The position numbers were made by a program, and so were the translations under genes. A DNA stretch of 64,000 bases from Glandiceps talaboti (lineage: Eukaryota; Hemichordata; Enteropneusta; Spengelidae): NCBI RefSeq assembly GCF_964340395.1, contig NC_135557.1:10155460-10219459 (forward strand). The letters are read 5' to 3'. Numbering within the stretch: the stretch's first letter is position 1; every line of letters starts with the position of its first letter. Below are positions 52,891-64,000 of the stretch, one piece after another. The notes beneath the pieces were generated by a model. That model saw nothing but the letters and a program-made list of their open reading frames with translations, searched no databases and was not told the origin of the DNA.

Positions 52891-54386
52891 ATCATTTAAA
52901 GAATGGAACATTTTTCGATGTCGTTATTTATGCTACAAAAAGTGTTGTGCATGTTTATTAAAACAACATTGCCAATTATTACTGACAAACTGTTGAATAT
53001 GAATGCAGGCTTAAAGAGGAAAGCCACTATAGGAAATAGAGACATTTTCATAGGGTTGTGGAGAGATATTTAATGATTTTACATTACAAACAATTACATT
53101 ACCAACAATTACTTGCGATGTCAACGAAACATCAAGTTCATCTTAAGCCTTTATAGGGTGTCTTTGCTTTTGACCAGTGCATCATGGGAGTCAGCAGAAT
53201 AATTATTCATAACTTAACCAACAGTACTCATAACTCCTAAGTGATTATCCCCTTCAGTGTAAAACATCCCTAAGGAATATTCACTGTCTCATAAGCAAAA
53301 CAACAAGTTAACTTACAAAATAATCCATCCTGATCGTTTAGATGTTATGTATGGTCTTACTGGCGAAGGCTTCCTCTTTCAGCTATGAGTACTTTCATCA
53401 TAATGACACCAGGATTACAATGCAAGCCTCCTACTTAATTAATGTGTAACATTGTATAATAAAAGGGCACCACCAACGACCAGATCATTGGTATATGGAC
53501 TATTCCATTTTACAACGGGACATTACCGCAAGTTTTATCTTTATGCCAATTATGCTAATGTCACGATACCAGGGGGTTTAGTACATACTGACGAAGGAAA
53601 TTATCTTTGCCAACAGAACACAGTCAGTTCAAATTGTTTGCATCGTTAACCTCGCATTTGCTCATTCCTAAAATTGCAATAAGTGACTAATATCATACTC
53701 GTCAAACATCGAAAATAATTGTTTTCTACATTGGTATATTCAGACTGAAAGACTCCATCTAACACTATAAGCATGACACGCGGTCGTTCTGCCACCAAAT
53801 TGCGCGTACCTTGCTTCAGTGTTAAACGGTATTTTCAGGCTTGCCAAATACTCCTACCTTTTGCACATATTTGCATATTACGACAATGGGGTCGTGCTGT
53901 CATAGTTGATGGGCTTGATAAATGCATCATCTTCATCCAACATTCGTACACGCATGCGTCGATTAAAACAGTAACTGTTCTTAAACTCCAAAAAATGTGA
54001 ACACACTAAAATAACATATGCTATGTCAGAAGATTGGATCTAGGTCCCAGCGTCTCAATAATGACAGTGTAATTATAATAAACTAATTTCCGTCGCAACT
54101 CTTTAGTTATATTGTATGATTTAAAATGAATAAACACATATCTGATATCAATCAGGCTGTTTTGTTATGCATGCTATCAAATTACAGTACATTCCAGCAA
54201 AACATCAAGCTCTTTTTGTAGGGGAAAGAAACTTATTAACTGTATGCAGTGTTATATTCCAAACATGCGATAATGCTCGTCTGTTTATGCCATTACATGG
54301 CCAAATCGTGGGTATTTCTATGTCCAGACTATGAGTGATGTATTGCTCAAGCAGTAATCTTTTTTTTTCATTGTTTCAATTTCTAG

Positions 54387-54634
54387 CCTGCACCATAGAG
54401 TGGAACAAGTTCCATTGCGACAAAGATGTTTGTATTCACAATGACTCGGTATGTAACAAAGACAATTGCGCCGATATAAGTGATGAACTACATTGTAGTA
54501 ATATAACTAATTACACATTTGATTATCGTCTGCTAATAAAAGATATAAAAGTGGCCATATTAATGAGAAGTGGGTATTCATTTTTATCAAAATATGTGAA
54601 ACAACACAACGTCATCACCGCATTCTGTAGATGA
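54387..54634 (+). CDS. Orphan LDL-receptor class A exon
   Basis: A TTTCAATTTCTAG acceptor precedes a phase-1 frame: CTIEWNKFHCDKDVC..VCNKDNCADISDELHC. It has the six cysteines and the D-x-S-D-E calcium site of an LDLa module. The frame runs 46 further residues (NITNYTFDYRLLIKDIK..) to TGA at 54634, without a further recognised domain. A donor-like GGGTATTC at about 54569 could end the exon earlier. No partner exon on this strand was found nearby, so it may be an exon of a gene whose other exons I could not see, or a stranded fragment. Confidence 0.55.
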
Positions 54635-55232
54635 GCAAGCAGACATGTTTCGAACAAGTAACTTGAATGTCCTCCCTCAGTGTCTAATGGAGGGAGTTCA
54701 GACAGAATGATTCAAACTTGCTGTTGAGTAACCTGTTTAATACTGTTGAGTATGAAAAGGCTAGTTTCAATATTAGGTACTTTCAGGTGTGAAAATATCC
54801 TTTCACTGTAGATCACTGTAGGTTTGGAACATCATACTTTCCTACATTGGCATGAAGTGACTGATTGTTGACTTTGGTGTACATAGCCTCCAATAAAAAT
54901 AAACAGGTTGGTGTCTTCAACTCGTGTTATAGTAAATATCTAAACAGTATAAATGTTAAGAGACTTTAGTTGCTGTACGGCGTACAGGAAATGACTTGTT
55001 AACAAACTAGGAAAAAGTCAAGAAAGAATTTCTATTTTTTACCAAATGCAAGTAACCAAACTATGTAGAAATGATAATGTTTCAATAAATGGTAAACTCA
55101 CAAACAGAATGTGATATACTGATTGCATGTGTTTTCAAATCACATCCTATACGTACATCCATTACCATAACTTTTGACACATTTCTTGTCACTTTCAAAT
55201 TAGTTTAAAATGTACTAACAAAGACATGTTTA
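54635..55232. other. Intergenic, no gene recognised
   Basis: AT-rich unique sequence between the LDLa exon and a trinucleotide repeat. Confidence 0.5.
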
Positions 55233-55237
55233 ATATG

Positions 55238-55274
<37 letters not shown>

Positions 55275-55321
55275 GATGATGATGATGATCATGATGATGA
55301 TCATGATGATGATGATGATGA

Positions 55322-55363
<42 letters not shown>
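55238..55363. repeat. (GTT)n (GAT)n (GTT)n trinucleotide repeat
   Basis: Two GTT arrays flank a GAT array with GATCAT interruptions, about 125 bp. Confidence 0.95.
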
Positions 55364-55588
55364 GCATTGTGTAAATCACCGTAAAGTCATGTTCATCGTG
55401 AAAAACATTTTAAAATAAATACACATCTGGCAGCCAACAATATATTAATTTTAAATCGTTATGCCAATAATTAGACATTGTACATATCAATTAAAAGTCT
55501 ATTTCATTTCTAGGTAGTGTAATAATACAATTTGAATTTGTGATTCATCGTGGCACATATTTTTGGATGCGGACCCCACAATCGATAT

Positions 55589-55775
55589 GGATCGCCAGCC
55601 TTCCTTAATCGCTACCCAAACCAAACCAAACATGAGTTGTAACACACAAGAACGGACAGATCAATATCATTTCAAATGCTCGTAAATCATCTCAGAAATT
55701 TATTTTTCTAAACCATATATCTACATGTCATAGAGTTCATCATTTATTGACACACAGACATACAAAACACGGTCC
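55589..55775. repeat. Dispersed repeat family T, copy 1
   Basis: GCTACCCAAACCAAACCAAA + CATGAGTTGTAACA.., GTGCTCGTAAATC-type and TTGACACAYAGACAYACAAA blocks recur at 63828-64000, where the window ends inside the copy. Confidence 0.75.
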
Positions 55776-56041
55776 CATCGAAATGACGTCCTTCCAATGC
55801 AATAGCGTACCCAGGGGCGGACGGTGGGGGTGTAGTGCATGATGGGGAAACAATCAACTGTGATCGGTCATTACGCTCTGAGCCTGCATTGTGTAAACTT
55901 CGATCACGTAGTACGTTTATACTACAATGGTGGCTGTTCATCTAGTCTTTTCAAAACGTGTATGTGTCATGCATGACATGATGGTGGCGCTCATAATGAG
56001 AAATGTTTTCAACTGGTTATGTGTGAATATACAGAAGCAAA

Positions 56042-56553
<512 letters not shown>

Positions 56554-56955
56554 TAATTATACAGATAAATAGATATGTTGTTTTGTAAACCCATGCTACT
56601 TTCCTTGAAAAGTGTGGTTTTTACTATTTCATTTATAATTTATTCAGATTAGAAATGGGGTCGAATTCTACTGCATATTGGAAGTAACAACATGTTAAAA
56701 CATGTCTCGGGAATATAAGGTAAAACAGACGTTCAACTGTAGAATTTATATCAGCATTTCAAGAATGAAATTGTCGGCATGTATCACGATGATATATGTT
56801 GAATGATGAAAAAAAAAACCTCAGTTGAAATATTGTCTTTCGAACAGCAATACAGTTATAAAGTCATGTATCGTCCTTTCTTGCCCTTTATCTAAAGTTT
56901 GTTTTCCCCACATGTCTGTGATAATGATTTTTTTTTTGCTTACGAAAAGTATTGA

Positions 56956-57037
56956 CGACGGGGATGGGATTCGAACCCACGCGTGCAGAGCACAATGGAT
57001 TAGCAGTCCATCGCCTTAACCACTCGGCCACCTCGTC
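56956..57037 (-). tRNA. tRNA-Ser (anticodon GCT)
   Basis: 82 nt, no intron. The 5' acceptor strand is GACGAGG, the A box is TGGCCGAGTGG, and the anticodon loop is in GGACTGCTAATCC. A long class II variable arm is present (TGTGCTCTGCACG region) and the B box is GGGTTCGAATCCC. It reads AGC/AGT codons. The acceptor has one A-C mismatch at the fifth pair (GACGAGG against CCCCGTC). A TTTT terminator lies about 10 bp downstream on the minus strand. Promoter boxes are intact, so it is probably transcribed. The mismatch could mark early decay. Confidence 0.92.
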
Positions 57038-57434
57038 CTGTGCATGTGTGGGCACAACATATTATTTTCGGATTTTGGAAGAGAACACAGTTGTTCTTTC
57101 GTATTGGCATTTGTAATTGTATTTTATGAGCGCAATGTTCTTAGGTCATGAGTATTTTCCGTCTGAAAGAAGAAAAAATAACGGGGAATGATATAATTGT
57201 ACCTCATCAAGCTAAATTTATTAAAAATTGGAACTAATAGCAATTTCAGACGTTTTGACTATATTTCGGGCACAGCAAAAAACAGTGACGTAAACACGGG
57301 TGTGACCTAGAACGGTCCGGGTATATAATCTATTTTCTGTTCAAATTAAATAACTTGGCTTGATTATTGTGCGATACATATTTTACATGCCAATATTATT
57401 CATCGACATACAAAAGAAAATATGGAGGGTGGTT

Positions 57435-57620
57435 GTTTGAATGAATGAATGAATGAATGAATGTATGAATGAATGAATGAATGAATGAATGAATGAATGA
57501 ATGAATGAATGAATGGATGGATGGATGGATGGATGGATGGATGGATGAATGAATGAATGAATGAATGAATGAATGAATGAATGAATGAATGAATGGATGG
57601 ATGGATGGATGGATGGATGA
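57435..57620. repeat. (GAAT)n (GGAT)n microsatellite
   Basis: Two GAAT arrays each followed by a GGAT array. Matches the GAAT array of unit C in position. Confidence 0.95.
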
Positions 57621-57861
57621 AGATGTAAGTTATGAACGATCGGAAGGTGAGATTTTTATATATATGAAGTGTCAATGAAATTACTAATATGCAACTGTTC
57701 TCACAATGCCTGAAGACAATTGTGATGTCATAGAAGGCATTCATTAACATCACATTATACTAAGAATAGTTTTAATTCACGGTTTATGTAAGCATTTCCA
57801 CTTGAAAGTTTATAAACTCTACTTATGCCGTTTTAACGACCATTTCAATAATGTTACCCAT

Positions 57862-58760
57862 TTATTTCTTTTTAGCTACGTTGACCATAGTATAATCATA
57901 ATAGTAGATAGATTTTTCCACAGCACTAACATCCCGACTTCTAAAATTACATTTCACATCAACGAATCCTGCTTGCTCCAAAGCAGATTTCATAAACTCT
58001 TCGTCGGCAAAAAAACCACCAAAGCGCTCATCTCCCACCTTGTAAAATCTCAGAGGTTGCCCTGTCTGTACGAACAAACCACCAGACTTCAAAAGAGACG
58101 CCACGTTCTTCAGACACTTGACGTATTCTTCCTTTGAACTGACGGTACATTCAAGACAAAGATTCGTGGTGACACAATCATACTGTTCCATTACTGGTCC
58201 AGTGCCAATTGGGTTTGGTCGGTGTACATCACAATATATCACATCTTTGACTGTTTCACGAATTTTCTGCTCTCGTTCTTCGATGTTCCTTGGGAGTAAA
58301 TTGTAGACGAAAATGCACAATAATTATATATCGTTCAATATAGTTTTGTTTTATTTCAGCAAAGGACAATAGGAGTGATCCAGTATTGACAAAACTCTTC
58401 GGTCATTGGTTTTTGTTCTAGCTGAGGGACGTGACGACATTATTTGGGAACTATATAATGATACCTCCACATGCTTAATTATATAGAATATTATGACAAT
58501 TACTGCAATTTCAAACGTTCTGAGCATCGTACAACCAATTGTGCTGCCGCACTTTGTCACGGCGTTAAACAACGTCCATAAAATCCACACCTTTATCGAA
58601 TGTATTGAACATGCGTGAGGTATCATGTACGCATGCTCACACTGAATTAAACACATCATAAACACGAGAAAAGCTGCGGAGGGATATTTCTAAAGTGTCG
58701 ATCATAGTTTGTCAGTTCAGCCACATTTCCAATGATTTAGTATCAATACCTACAATTCGA

Positions 58761-58815
<55 letters not shown>

Positions 58816-60154
58816 TGAGTGAGTGAGTGAGTGAGTGAGTGAGTGAGTGAGTGAGTGAGTGAGTGAGTGAGTGTGTGTGTTTGTGTGTGAGTGAGTGAGT
58901 GAGTGAGTGAGTGAGTGAGTGAGTGAGTGAGTGAGTGAGTGAGTGAGTGATTAAGTTTACCTGTGGCCTTCAAGTTGACACACTCGCTCGATAAACGGTT
59001 TCCAATCGAAACAACCAGGTTCATTATTTAGCCATCGCTTCAGAGCGTTTCTATTAGCTTCGACATAATCAGTAGCGATTATCTCCTTGAATTTGGTACA
59101 TGATGAAATGAAGGAATACATACAAGGTCCTGTGCCAATGTCAATCAGACGATCTCCAGAAACGCCCTCTAGGGATTAAGAGGTAAAAAGAATAATGTGG
59201 ATATTCCATCTAAAACATTTGAAACATGTTGTGCACCACTTCAAGTATGTAGTAATCAACTTTCGATGTGGATATCCCGTATGAATGCCTTTTGACTGTT
59301 GGCACATGCAAATAATTGTGTGCCCACTTCCCAAGTCTCAACCACTTAATAGGCACAGTTGTAAGACATTAGAATTCACTTTGAAAGTAATTTTATATAA
59401 GAGTTTCAAGTTGCTCTGCTCAGAACGAACATTTTGTTTGAGCATCCCGTAGTTACTAAGGATTTTTAAGTAGCGTGGGACCCCGAAGCACGAGCGTACG
59501 AATAGGCCGACTGCTCTTTAACTCTGTTGGAGTTCACATAGGTTTATTCTTAGTTTGTTGTCCGCTGACAAAAATGATAAAATGCCACCGTTTCATATTG
59601 GAAAGAAACAATTTATAATTTAAATTTTGTTCAATTTTAAATGAGTTAAATGGGAGTTTCGATTTGTTAGCTTCTCATTATTTTTTTCAAGCAGAAAAAC
59701 ATATTAAAGTTGTTTTATTAACAAAAAATGAGAAGTAAATACCAAGTTCTCATCCATATGTCCACTTTTTAATGAGAAATCAACTAAAGAATACATCAGC
59801 AAATACCAACAGCCTTAAAGTTAAGTATGATGACAATTAAACGATGAATTCAATGACAACAATTATGATTACATGTATACATCTGCCATAAATGCGTATA
59901 GTACTGAAATGGGTGTCGACACATTGTATGTTGAATAAAAGAAACACATACATATCCTAATAGCCGTCGCCTGTAGTAATGTTCCAAAACAGCTTACCTT
60001 CATTGAATATGTGGTGTAAGCTTTCATACAGGAATCTGTTAACTTCTGGATCATGGGGATAACCATCGGGTGAGTTATAGTACAGTTTGAGATAACTGTC
60101 TGGATCAAAATGTTTGTCGTAATCATTACCTGAAGAATAGACAGTTGTTGCCAT
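57862..60154 (-). CDS. NNMT/INMT/PNMT-family methyltransferase, gene 4
   Basis: Exons (minus): 59998-60154, 58961-59168 and 57862-58288, about 263 residues, all open. MATTVYSSGNDYDKHFDPDS with a GTAAGC donor; the DIGTGP SAM loop and ATDYVEANR in exon 2; CDVHRPNPIGTG, DCVTTNLCLECTVSS, SLLKSGGLFVQTG and FGGFFADEEF in exon 3, ending in AKKK. The closest relative is gene 3. A GAGT microsatellite begins only 10-11 bp beyond the exon 2 donor. Inferred SAM-dependent N-methyltransferase; substrate unknown. Confidence 0.85.
58763..58950. repeat. (GT)n (GAGT)n microsatellite in intron 2 of gene 4
   Basis: GT tract, GAGT array, short GT, then a second GAGT array ending 10 bp from the exon 2 splice donor (exon boundary at 58961). 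Confidence 0.97.
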
Positions 60155-60625
60155 GTCGAAGAACTCCACAGTCCGGCTAGCGCTGGGGAAAAGATCAATA
60201 ATGCTATCAGCAGACGGACGTTTGCAGAGAGGTATCAACTATCCCTGCAATGGGCCAATCAGATCCATTAACATAATTATGCAAATGAAGGAGAGTAATT
60301 CGATGCCTTAACGATGACTGCCATCACTGTATACACAGTCAGTATGTGATGTAGATGCAGATAGCCACGAATTATCCCAAGTGCATATTGGTTCGATCTA
60401 AACTCTTGGTGTTTGTGTAAACAGAAGTGCATAAATAAAGATGATATGCTTATTTAAGAATATACTGTATACATTGGTGAATTTTTATCCGTTTTTAGGT
60501 TTTAGAGTTTGATAAACTGATCACGTTTGAGAGCCACGAAAATTCACTTGCTCCCGACATATGTTGTGAAATTCAAGAACTGCCTGTTGCATAATCTATA
60601 TTCGTCTTTTAGATGCATACCTTAC

Positions 60626-60720
60626 CTTCACTGAAAAAGTGATGTACATTTTCATAGATGAATTTATTAATACTTAATAATTGGGAATACCGTCGTTTGA
60701 GTTGGAATACAAGTTATCAT
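60626..60720 (-). pseudogene. Relic of a further first exon upstream of gene 4
   Basis: Minus strand: text like INKFIYENVHHFFSEG ends at a GTAAGG donor, with a stop and decay before it. Same relic as 52796-52890 in unit C. Confidence 0.6.
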
Positions 60721-61810
60721 TTAAAGTATGGAACATTTTTCGATGTTGTTATTTATGCTACAAAAAGTGTTGTGTCTGTTATATTAAAACCACGTTGCCC
60801 ATAGTTACCGACAAACTGTGACCTGATTTGAATATCATTGCAGGCTTAAAGAGAAACGCCACTACAGGAAACAAAGACATTTTCATAAACTATGGGTTGT
60901 GGAGAGATATTTAATGATTTTACATTACCTACAATTACTTTCCATTTAAGAAAAACGTCAACTTAATATTGTGCCTTTATAGGGTGTCTTTGCTTTGGAC
61001 CAGTGCATCATGGGAGTTAGCAGAAAAATTATTCATAATTTAACAGATAGCATTCATGACTCCTAAGTGTTTATCCCCTTCAGTTTAAAACATCTCTAAT
61101 GAATATCGCATTTGCTCATTTCTAAAATTGCAATAAGCGACTGACAATATTCTAGTCAAACATAATAATAAAAAAAATATTGTCTGATTTATTTTTTTTA
61201 AATCAGAAATAAGCGAATGACAACAGTCTAATCAGACTGGTCTGAGGTCTAATCAAATATTTAAAAAGAATGTTTTCTATGTTTGTTGATTCAGACTGAA
61301 AGACTCGAACTAACACTATAAGTATGACACACGACCGTTCTGTCTCACAATTGTACGTAGCTTGTTTCACTGCTAAAAGGTAGGTTAAGCCTGGGAGATA
61401 TTCCTGCCACTTGAACACATTTCAATATTACGACAATCAGTGCAGTCCCACAGATCCCAGAACACAATGGGGCTGTGCTGCTATAGTTGACGAATTATCT
61501 CCTTCATTCTACAGTCGTACATGCATGTGTCTAACTAAACAGTTCTTAGTCTGAGAACGTACTAATAAAATATAACACATGCTTTGTCAGAAAATTGGTT
61601 CTAGGTCCCGGTGTCTCAATTACTACAATGTAATTATTTTAAACTCATTTCCGTCGCAACTCTTTCGTTATAATGTGTGATTTTAAATGAATAAACACAC
61701 ATATGAAAACAATCACGCTGTTTTGCTATACTTTCTATCAGATGACAGTGCATTCTAGCACTTTTCTAAGGGGAAATAAGCTTATAAACTATCTGCAGTG
61801 TTATATTCCT

Positions 61811-62528
61811 GAAAAGCGTTCGAGCTCAAAGTCACCATTACTGTTAAATTAACATCTTATTTTGTGACAAACAAAATTCTACCCAATAATAACTTAGTGT
61901 TTATTGTGGACAGTTATTATGTCCATATATGGTAAGTTTGTCTTATCAGCATGCTACTCAATAAATCGTTTAAATCGTCTTGTCAAAGTCCCTCCCATCA
62001 GCACAAAAATTGTCCAGCCGGTCAGTGAGCCCGAACTGTTATAGAGACGTAAACAGTATATAGGTAGCCTCCTGTGCTGACAAATATATAATATTTGGAC
62101 ATAATATAACTGCCCCAATAAACATTAACTTCTTTGCATCTCATCCATCTCATGACTTCTAGGGTAACGACTTTGACTATACCGTGAGAGGAGGTGTAAA
62201 TAGTAACGATACTGTACTAGACTATTCAAACTTAAAACAAATTTAAACTGTGTCTTCTCATTCCAGTAGACGTGGAGAAGGATTAAAAGTCACGGATAAG
62301 CTCTAGACTTCATAGTTATAAGTATATCCTTGTAAAACTGAAAATAGAGAGTCCATTCAATGTTCAATCTCTCGATATGTTAAGAATACCGCCAATGGCG
62401 TTGTAGCACAACTGTACACTTTTTAAAAAAATGTTTATCCATATGCTAGTCCATGATAACAATAGGTGTTCATTTGCTGAATCCAGTTGACTATCGAACC
62501 ATGTTGCTATCTTTGTGATATATGCTAT
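61811..62528. other. Intergenic, no gene recognised
   Basis: Unique AT-rich sequence. TTCCAGTAGACGTGGAGAAGG near 62263 resembles the right end of the TIR element at 14569-14935. Confidence 0.45.
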
Positions 62529-63010
62529 CATTTGGCTATTACTATGGGCGTTGTCATGTTGCTAGATGTATTTGCATACATTTTCGAATGTTTTTGTTAA
62601 CCTGTGTATGAATTCGTGATATTATCTTTGCAATATACGTGATCATTTGGCTGTGGTCTTGTTTCTAGGCATATTTGCATACATTTTTGAATGTTTATTC
62701 GTTTGTCTTTCAATTCTTGTTACCTTTGTGATTTACGTGATTATTTGGTTGTTGCTATGGGCGTGGTCATGTTGCTAGGCAAATTTACGTACATTTTGTG
62801 AATGTTTATTCAATTATCTATTAATCCCATTGTGATGTTCGCAATATACGTGACCGTTTGGCTGTTATTATGGGCATGGTCATTGTTGCTAGGGATATTT
62901 GCATACATTTTTTAAATGTTTACTCATTTGCCTACCAGCTTTTGTTACTAAACCAAAATATTCTACCATTTGGTTCTTGCTCAGGGCGTTGTCATGGTTG
63001 CTAGGCCAAT
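62529..63010. repeat. Degenerate tandem repeat of about 98-115 bp, five units
   Basis: Units start at about 62529, 62644, 62742, 62855 and 62967, with a shared core CATTTGGCTGTTGCTATGGG + CGTGGTCATGTTGCTAGGCA + TATTTGCATACATTTTTGAA. Similarity between units is roughly 75-85% by eye. Confidence 0.8.
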
Positions 63011-63059
63011 TTTGTGAACATGTTTGAAGAAAATCTGCAGAATAACACTTTCAGAAACA

Positions 63060-63571
63060 TCTCATCAAGTTTCAGACTCATTGACCATGTACTTCTTGAG
63101 ATATGTTTTTGACCAAAAATGAATATTTTAGAGCTTATTTGCATATCACTCATGGAGTCATTGTATGCTTAATATTTCTTCGTCTATACATCCCTAAATG
63201 CATTCCCATTAAATTTCAGCCCAATCTACCCAGTGGTTTTGGAATTATAGAGTTTTGGCAAAGAGACACATTTTTAGCACTAATTTGCATATCACTGATA
63301 GGACCATCATATCATGAATAATTCTTTGTATAAACACCCTGAAGAATGTTTCACCCAAATTTCAGTCCAATCTGCCCAGTAGTTTTTTGACCAAAAATCA
63401 CATTTTTGACCCAAATCACAAACCGGTGATAAGATCATTTTCAGTTGAACAATTTACTGACTTGACACCCAAAGTAATGGACCCACCAAATATCATGGCA
63501 ATCGGTTCAGCGGTTTTTGATTTTAAGTTGTTTACACACACACACACACACTCACACACACATGTACATCC

Positions 63572-63603
<32 letters not shown>

Positions 63604-63605
63604 GC
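63060..63605. repeat. Second degenerate tandem repeat ending in (CA)n (CAGA)n
   Basis: Blocks containing ATTTCAGYCCAATCTRCCCAG + TGGTTTT and TTTGCATATCACT recur at roughly 145-bp spacing (63068, 63215, 63359), followed by ATGGCAATCGGTTCAGCGG, (CA)n and (CAGA)n. The last part matches 5370-5560. Confidence 0.7.
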
Positions 63606-63827
63606 CGGGCGATGCCTACAACACTACTCATGCAGTTCAGTTGTGCTAATAAAACTACTCATGAAAAACGTAATGAAGAGGAGTGAAGTGGTAGCGTGTC
63701 TGCTTTCAAGGTTCTTGGCTATTGGTGCATTTAAAAACATTATATGCGTGGGTGATAATATTACGAGCCGTAAACCTTATCAAAAGCAGGATAGCTTATG
63801 TCAGCTACGACGTAACGGCTACCTATA

Positions 63828-64000
63828 ATTGCCGGCCTTACCAGCCCCTACCCAAACCAAACCAAACATGAGTTGTAACATACAAGAATGGACATTTCAA
63901 TGTAATTTCAAGTGCTCGTAAATCGTCTGAGGAATTTATCTTTCAAAGCCATGTTTGCAGGTTGTATAGTTGATCATTGGTTGACACATAGACACACAAA
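63828..64000. repeat. Dispersed repeat family T, copy 2 (cut by the window end)
   Basis: Homologous to 55589-55775. Confidence 0.75.

Larger units (their letters stand above)
48970..54263. repeat. Tandem duplication unit C
   Basis: Homologous to unit D (56575-61810) from the R repeat through the gene and a long upstream region, ending at GCAGTGTTATATTCC in both. It also aligns with A/B around exons 2, 3 and the YPHDPEVN-type first exon. Confidence 0.75.
56575..61810. repeat. Tandem duplication unit D
   Basis: Homologous to unit C over its whole length except for about 570 bp (56830-57400) that hold a tRNA gene. Starts with repeat R copy 4 (56575-56735). Confidence 0.75.

Overview
This window looks like AT-rich, intron-rich animal nuclear DNA. 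There are no compact operons, exons are short with GT-AG introns, and simple-sequence repeats are very abundant. The protein families (an IL-17-receptor-like protein with a SEFIR domain, nicotinamide-N-methyltransferase-like enzymes, CCP/sushi, EGF-like and LDL-receptor class A domains) and the transposons (Penelope-like, CR1/L2/Rex1-like LINEs, TIR elements) fit a marine invertebrate, perhaps a non-vertebrate deuterostome such as a hemichordate or cephalochordate. The species cannot be fixed from the sequence alone.

Layout. From 1 to 2050 is the 3' end of a plus-strand gene: a possible 15-nt microexon and a terminal sushi (CCP) exon. From 2 to 18 kb I see no host gene. It holds microsatellites, several inverted-repeat elements, a 1.1-kb TIR element with a broken unrecognised coding region, and a degraded Penelope-like element (PLE) whose 3' side carries hammerhead-ribozyme motifs, two of them head to head in a 152-bp palindrome. 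From 18.4 to 30.05 kb is a plus-strand, 11-exon (5'-incomplete) receptor gene: ectodomain, two EGF-like repeats, one transmembrane helix and a SEFIR domain. Its introns hold a 43-bp minisatellite, a SINE-like insertion, a perfect hairpin insertion and a LINE.

From 31.3 to 61.8 kb are four tandem, directly repeated units (A-D), each with one minus-strand NNMT-like methyltransferase gene of three coding exons (about 262-263 residues). Exon 1 exists in several versions, some intact, some decayed, so first-exon turnover or alternative promoters are likely. Units A and B are close copies. A carries a PLE in intron 1 and a 3.2-kb TIR element upstream, and the matching empty sites are still visible in B. 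Unit D carries a tRNA-Ser(GCT) gene. A lone plus-strand LDL-receptor class A exon lies between C and D. The last 2 kb is a composite of degenerate tandem repeats and dispersed repeats.

The receptor would act at the cell surface and signal through SEFIR-SEFIR contacts. The methyltransferases would be cytosolic SAM-dependent small-amine N-methyltransferases. Nothing here shows a functional link between the two loci.
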